Source of the DNA: Algoriphagus faecimaris
GTDB taxonomy: Bacteria > Bacteroidota > Bacteroidia > Cytophagales > Cyclobacteriaceae
DNA length: 64,000 nt
Direction: 5' to 3'
Assembly: GCF_900101705.1 (NCBI RefSeq)
Contig: NZ_FNAC01000002.1
Span: 62,001-126,000, forward strand
The notes beneath the pieces are model-generated. The model made no database searches. It was not told the DNA's origin and worked only from the letters and a program-made list of their open reading frames with translations. This document shows positions 60,539-64,000 of the stretch, in pieces (position 1 is the stretch's first letter; each line of letters starts with the position of its first letter). A program made the translations under genes and the position numbers.

Positions 60539-62938
60539 TTAACTTCCGCACATTTCGCAGTCATCCGGATTATCCAGAGAACATTGCACGGCCTCTTGCT
60601 TTGTAGACTTTGCAGCAGCTTCTTCCGCTTTTGCTTTTTCATCCTGTGGTTCAAATCCTGTCTTGTCCAAGGTAAACTTGATCGCAGCAGCAGCAGCTTG
60701 AGATCTGAGGTAATACATACCGGTTTTCAAGCCTTTCTTCCAGGCGTAGAAGTGCATGGAAGTCAACTTACCGAAGTTTGGATCCTGCAAGAAGACATTC
60801 ATACTCTGGGATTGACAGATGTAAGCTCCACGATCGGCAGCCATATCGATGATGATTTTTTGGGATATCTCCCACACCGTTTTATAAAGGTCTTTGATGT
60901 TTTGAGGGATTCCAGGGATATTTTGTACAGATCCGTTGGTAGAAATCAAACGGTTTCTCATGGTATCATTCCACAATCCCAGCTTGATCAAATCACGCAT
61001 CAAATGCTTGTTGACTACGATGAATTCTCCTGAAAGTGTTCTTCTCGTGTAAATATTGGAGGTGTAAGGCTCAAAGCACTCGTTGTTTCCAAGGATTTGC
61101 GAAGTCGACGCAGTCGGCATTGGAGCGACTAGTAGAGAGTTTCTTAAGCCATGCTTTTTTACTTTATCTTTTAATTCTGACCAGTTCCATCTTCCGGACT
61201 TTGGAGTCACTCCCCACATGTCAAACTGGAACTCACCTTTGGATGCAGGCGAGCCTTCGTAGGTCTCGTAGGTGCCTTCTACTTTCGCCAATTCCATGGA
61301 GGTTTCCATAGCTGCGTAGTAGATGGTTTCAAAGATATCCTCGTTCAGTCCTTTAGCTTCAGGAGAGTCAAATGGCATACGAAGCAAGATAAAGGCATCT
61401 GCCAAGCCCTGTATTCCTAGTCCGATTGGACGGTGGCGGAAATTGGATCTTCTTGCTTCTTCTACCGGATAGTAGTTAACATCTATGACTTTGTTCAGGT
61501 TTTTAGTAGCGACCTTGGTGATTTCATAAAGCTTCTGATGGTCAAAGAATAACTTACCGTCAGGTCCGCTTGTGATGAACTTGGGTAAGGCCAAGGAAGC
61601 TAGATTACAAACCGCTACTTCATCAGGAGCAGTATACTCAATGATTTCAGTGCAGAGGTTGGAAGACTTGATCGTTCCCAAGTTCTTTTGATTGGATTTA
61701 CCATTGGCAGCATCCTTGTAAAGCATGTAAGGAGTTCCAGTCTCGATTTGAGATTCTAATACCTCAAACCAAAGCTCTTGAGCTTTGATTGTCTCGCGTG
61801 CTTTACCTTCGCGCTCGTATTTTTCGTACAGTCTTTCAAATTCCTCTCCGTGACAATCGGATAGACCAGGACATTCATTAGGGCAGAAGAGGGACCAAGT
61901 TTCATTTTGCTCCACTCGCTTCATGAACAAATCCGGAATCCATAGTGCATAGAACAAATCGCGAGCTCGCATTTCTTCTTTCCCGTGATTTCGCTTCAAC
62001 TCTAAGAAGTCCTTGATGTCAGCATGCCATGGCTCCAAATAGATCGCAAATGATCCTTTTCTTTTCCCTCCGCCTTGATCTACATAGCGAGCCGTCATGT
62101 CAAAGTTTCTTAGCATCGGGACGATGCCATTAGAAACACCGTTGGTGCCTTTGATGTAGGAACCTTTGGCGCGGACATGATGGATAGAAAGTCCTATACC
62201 ACCTGCGGATTGAGAGATTTTGGCGCATTGCTTCAAGGTGTCGTAGATCCCGTCAATACTATCATCCTTCATGGTCAAAAGGAAGCAGGAAGAAAGCTGT
62301 GGCTTGGGAGTACCCGCATTGAATAGGGTAGGAGTCGCATGAGTAAACCACTTTTCGGAGAGAAGATTGTAGGTTTCAATCACCGAATCGATATCCTCCT
62401 TGTGAATACCAACCGCGACACGCATCAGCATATGCTGGGGACGCTCGACTACTTTACCGTCCAAGCGGATGAGGTAACTTCGCTCTAGTGTTTTGTATCC
62501 AAAATAATCGTAACCAAAATCCCTTTTGTAATCGATCGCTGCATCGAATTTGGCAGCGTTCTTTTTGATGATTCCATATACTTCAGGATCGATCAGCGCT
62601 GCATTTTCTCCTGTGATCGGATTGACATAGGTGTAGAGCCTTTTCATGGTATTGGAAAAGGACTGACTAGTAGTTTTATGAAGATTGGAGATGGCGATGC
62701 GAGCAGCTAAAACCGCATAATCTGGGTGCTTTACCGTAAGAGAGGCACAAACTTCCGCAGCAAGATTATCCAATTCGGAAGTGGTCACCCCATCATACAA
62801 TCCGTCGATTACTTTTTTGGCCACCTCTATAGGTTGGATGAATTTAGGATCGAGTTCATAGCATAGATTCTCAATCCGAGCGGTGATCTTATCAAATCTG
62901 ACGGACTCGCGTCTACCGTCTCTTTTTATTACTAGCAT
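60539..62938 (-). CDS. nrdA: Ribonucleoside-diphosphate reductase, large subunit (class I)
   Basis: 799 residues. N-terminal ATP-cone (about 1-90: [18 protein letters not shown]) for allosteric control. Catalytic barrel with [20 protein letters not shown] (redox Cys), [19 protein letters not shown] (specificity loop) and [10 protein letters not shown] (radical Cys and Glu). The end CEMCGS is the Cys pair that reduces the active site. It makes deoxynucleotides from ribonucleotides. The start is 36 bases after nrdB. Confidence 0.96.
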   Translation of the reverse strand: MLVIKRDGRRESVRFDKITARIENLCYELDPKFIQPIEVAKKVIDGLYDGVTTSELDNLAAEVCASLTVKHPDYAVLAARIAISNLHKTTSQSFSNTMKRLYTYVNPITGENAALIDPEVYGIIKKNAAKFDAAIDYKRDFGYDYFGYKTLERSYLIRLDGKVVERPQHMLMRVAVGIHKEDIDSVIETYNLLSEKWFTHATPTLFNAGTPKPQLSSCFLLTMKDDSIDGIYDTLKQCAKISQSAGGIGLSIHHVRAKGSYIKGTNGVSNGIVPMLRNFDMTARYVDQGGGKRKGSFAIYLEPWHADIKDFLELKRNHGKEEMRARDLFYALWIPDLFMKRVEQNETWSLFCPNECPGLSDCHGEEFERLYEKYEREGKARETIKAQELWFEVLESQIETGTPYMLYKDAANGKSNQKNLGTIKSSNLCTEIIEYTAPDEVAVCNLASLALPKFITSGPDGKLFFDHQKLYEITKVATKNLNKVIDVNYYPVEEARRSNFRHRPIGLGIQGLADAFILLRMPFDSPEAKGLNEDIFETIYYAAMETSMELAKVEGTYETYEGSPASKGEFQFDMWGVTPKSGRWNWSELKDKVKKHGLRNSLLVAPMPTASTSQILGNNECFEPYTSNIYTRRTLSGEFIVVNKHLMRDLIKLGLWNDTMRNRLISTNGSVQNIPGIPQNIKDLYKTVWEISQKIIIDMAADRGAYICQSQSMNVFLQDPNFGKLTSMHFYAWKKGLKTGMYYLRSQAAAAAIKFTLDKTGFEPQDEKAKAEEAAAKSTKQEAVQCSLDNPDDCEMCGS

Positions 62939-62974
62939 AGCTTAAAGGATTAGGGTGGTTGTTTGGATTAATTA

Positions 62975-63955
62975 TTAAAAGTCCTCTCCCAAAGAGAAGC
63001 GCTGAGAATCTGTAGCTGGTTCTGTGGATTTCATGACACCTGCTTTTTGGTAATCACCTACTCGCTTTTCGAAGAAGTTGGTTTTTCCCTGTAGAGAAAT
63101 CATGTCCATGAAATCAAAAGGATTGGTGCTGTTCCATACTTTTTCGCAATCAAGCTCTACTAGCAATCGATCCGCTACAAACTCGATGTATTGACACATC
63201 AAGTCTGCATTCATTCCGATTAGTCTTACAGGTAGAGCGTCGGTTACGAATTCTTTTTCGATTTCTACTGCATCTTTGATGATGGCAGTTACCGTTTCCT
63301 TTGGAAGTGGGTTGACTACGTGCTTGGTGTAGAGGTGGCAGGCAAAATCACAGTGAAGTCCTTCGTCACGAGAGATCAACTCATTGGAGAAGGTCAAGCC
63401 TGGCATCAAGCCTCTTTTCTTCAACCAGAAAATAGAACAGAAAGAACCGGAGAAGAAAATCCCTTCTACAGCTGCAAAAGCAATCAAACGCTCTTGGAAG
63501 TTGCCGTTGTCAATCCAACGAAGCGCCCAATCGGCTTTTTTCTTCACACAGTCAATGTGTTCGATAGCATTTAGTAATTTGTCTCGCTCAACTGCGTCTT
63601 TGATATAAGTGTCTATTAGAAGGCTATAGGTTTCAGAGTGGATGTTTTCCATCGCAATTTGAAATCCATAGAAAAACTTTGCTTCTGTATATTGTACCTC
63701 AGACACAAAATGCTCGGCAAGATTTTCATTGACGATTCCATCGCTCGCTGCAAAAAAGGCAAGTACATGGGAGATAAAATGCCTTTCCCCATCATTCAAA
63801 TTTTTCCAATCGCGCATATCCTGACCAAGGTCAATCTCCTCTGCAGTCCAAAAACTCGCCTCTGCCTTTTTGTAGTATTGCCAGATGTCATTGTGTTGGA
63901 TTGGGAATAAAACAAAGCGATTATTGTTCTCTACTAAAATCGGTTCTTCTTGCAT
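62975..63955 (-). CDS. nrdB: Ribonucleoside-diphosphate reductase, small subunit (class I)
   Basis: 326 residues, ferritin-like. It houses the dimetal centre and stable radical. Ligand helices show [40 protein letters not shown] (Glu, Tyr, His) and [15 protein letters not shown]. The C-terminal tail RFSLGEDF contacts nrdA. First gene of the nrdBA unit; 63956-64000 is the upstream end of the window and holds only A/T-rich leader. Confidence 0.95.
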   Translation of the reverse strand: MQEEPILVENNNRFVLFPIQHNDIWQYYKKAEASFWTAEEIDLGQDMRDWKNLNDGERHFISHVLAFFAASDGIVNENLAEHFVSEVQYTEAKFFYGFQIAMENIHSETYSLLIDTYIKDAVERDKLLNAIEHIDCVKKKADWALRWIDNGNFQERLIAFAAVEGIFFSGSFCSIFWLKKRGLMPGLTFSNELISRDEGLHCDFACHLYTKHVVNPLPKETVTAIIKDAVEIEKEFVTDALPVRLIGMNADLMCQYIEFVADRLLVELDCEKVWNSTNPFDFMDMISLQGKTNFFEKRVGDYQKAGVMKSTEPATDSQRFSLGEDF

Positions 63956-64000
63956 CGTTCTCTTTGGTTTATTATTTGTCTTTTTTAATGGTTTTGTTTT

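Noticed and set aside
1..64000. CRISPR array, prophage, rRNA operon
   Set aside because: No regularly spaced repeats, phage structural genes or rRNA sequence were seen.

Overview
The window reads as chromosome of a marine or freshwater Bacteroidota bacterium, most like the Cyclobacteriaceae (Algoriphagus relatives). The signs are a type IX secretion C-terminal domain, an outer-membrane-barrel TonB receptor, DUF5916 and DUF3575 proteins, a 6-bladed beta-propeller lipoprotein, the Bacteroidota-type dihydroorotase, A/T-rich leaders without clear Shine-Dalgarno sites, and a few TAnnTTTG promoter boxes. No phage, CRISPR array or rRNA is visible.

Layout. 1-6043: murF end, a secreted FG-GAP protein, an amidohydrolase lipoprotein and an AAA ATPase. 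6044-21951: an A/T-rich accessory island. It starts with an export operon (small membrane-anchored protein, HlyD-type adaptor, C39-peptidase ABC exporter, HTH regulator). This is followed by at least four repeated modules that encode short peptides with double-glycine leaders. An IS21-family element and a secreted Cys-rich peptide plus beta-propeller lipoprotein lie between modules 2 and 3. 22175-43342: a prolyl oligopeptidase, envelope proteins, a flavin disulfide reductase with a TspO-like protein, a Ca/Na antiporter, an uncharacterised three-gene P-loop operon, a TonB receptor, a VapBC-like pair, a PQQ-type dehydrogenase, fructose bisphosphatase, aspartate kinase, an oxidoreductase, and a fructosamine-kinase/LMW-phosphatase pair. 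43517-63955: housekeeping genes (waaA, rsgA, a PyrR-like protein, panB, a three-gene glycogen/maltodextrin operon, tRNA-His, dihydroorotase, DEAD helicase, M28 peptidase, gcvP, nrdA, nrdB).

The most interesting region is the peptide island. Each module begins with a ~120-bp non-coding element that is nearly the same in all four copies. It contains nested inverted repeats that stay paired despite base changes, and it leads directly into a peptide starting MEKFKELS-EEM-GG or a close variant. In modules 2, 3 and 4 a second double-glycine peptide follows. Modules 1-3 then have an intercistronic hairpin. Modules 1, 2 and 4 carry CPBP-family membrane proteins, and module 3 carries an unrelated multi-span membrane protein. 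This looks like a set of duplicated two-peptide bacteriocin (or signalling peptide) cassettes with their own immunity genes, all served by one exporter. One copy has a broken first peptide gene, and intergenic repeats mark the module borders. The function is inferred from layout and motifs, not shown.
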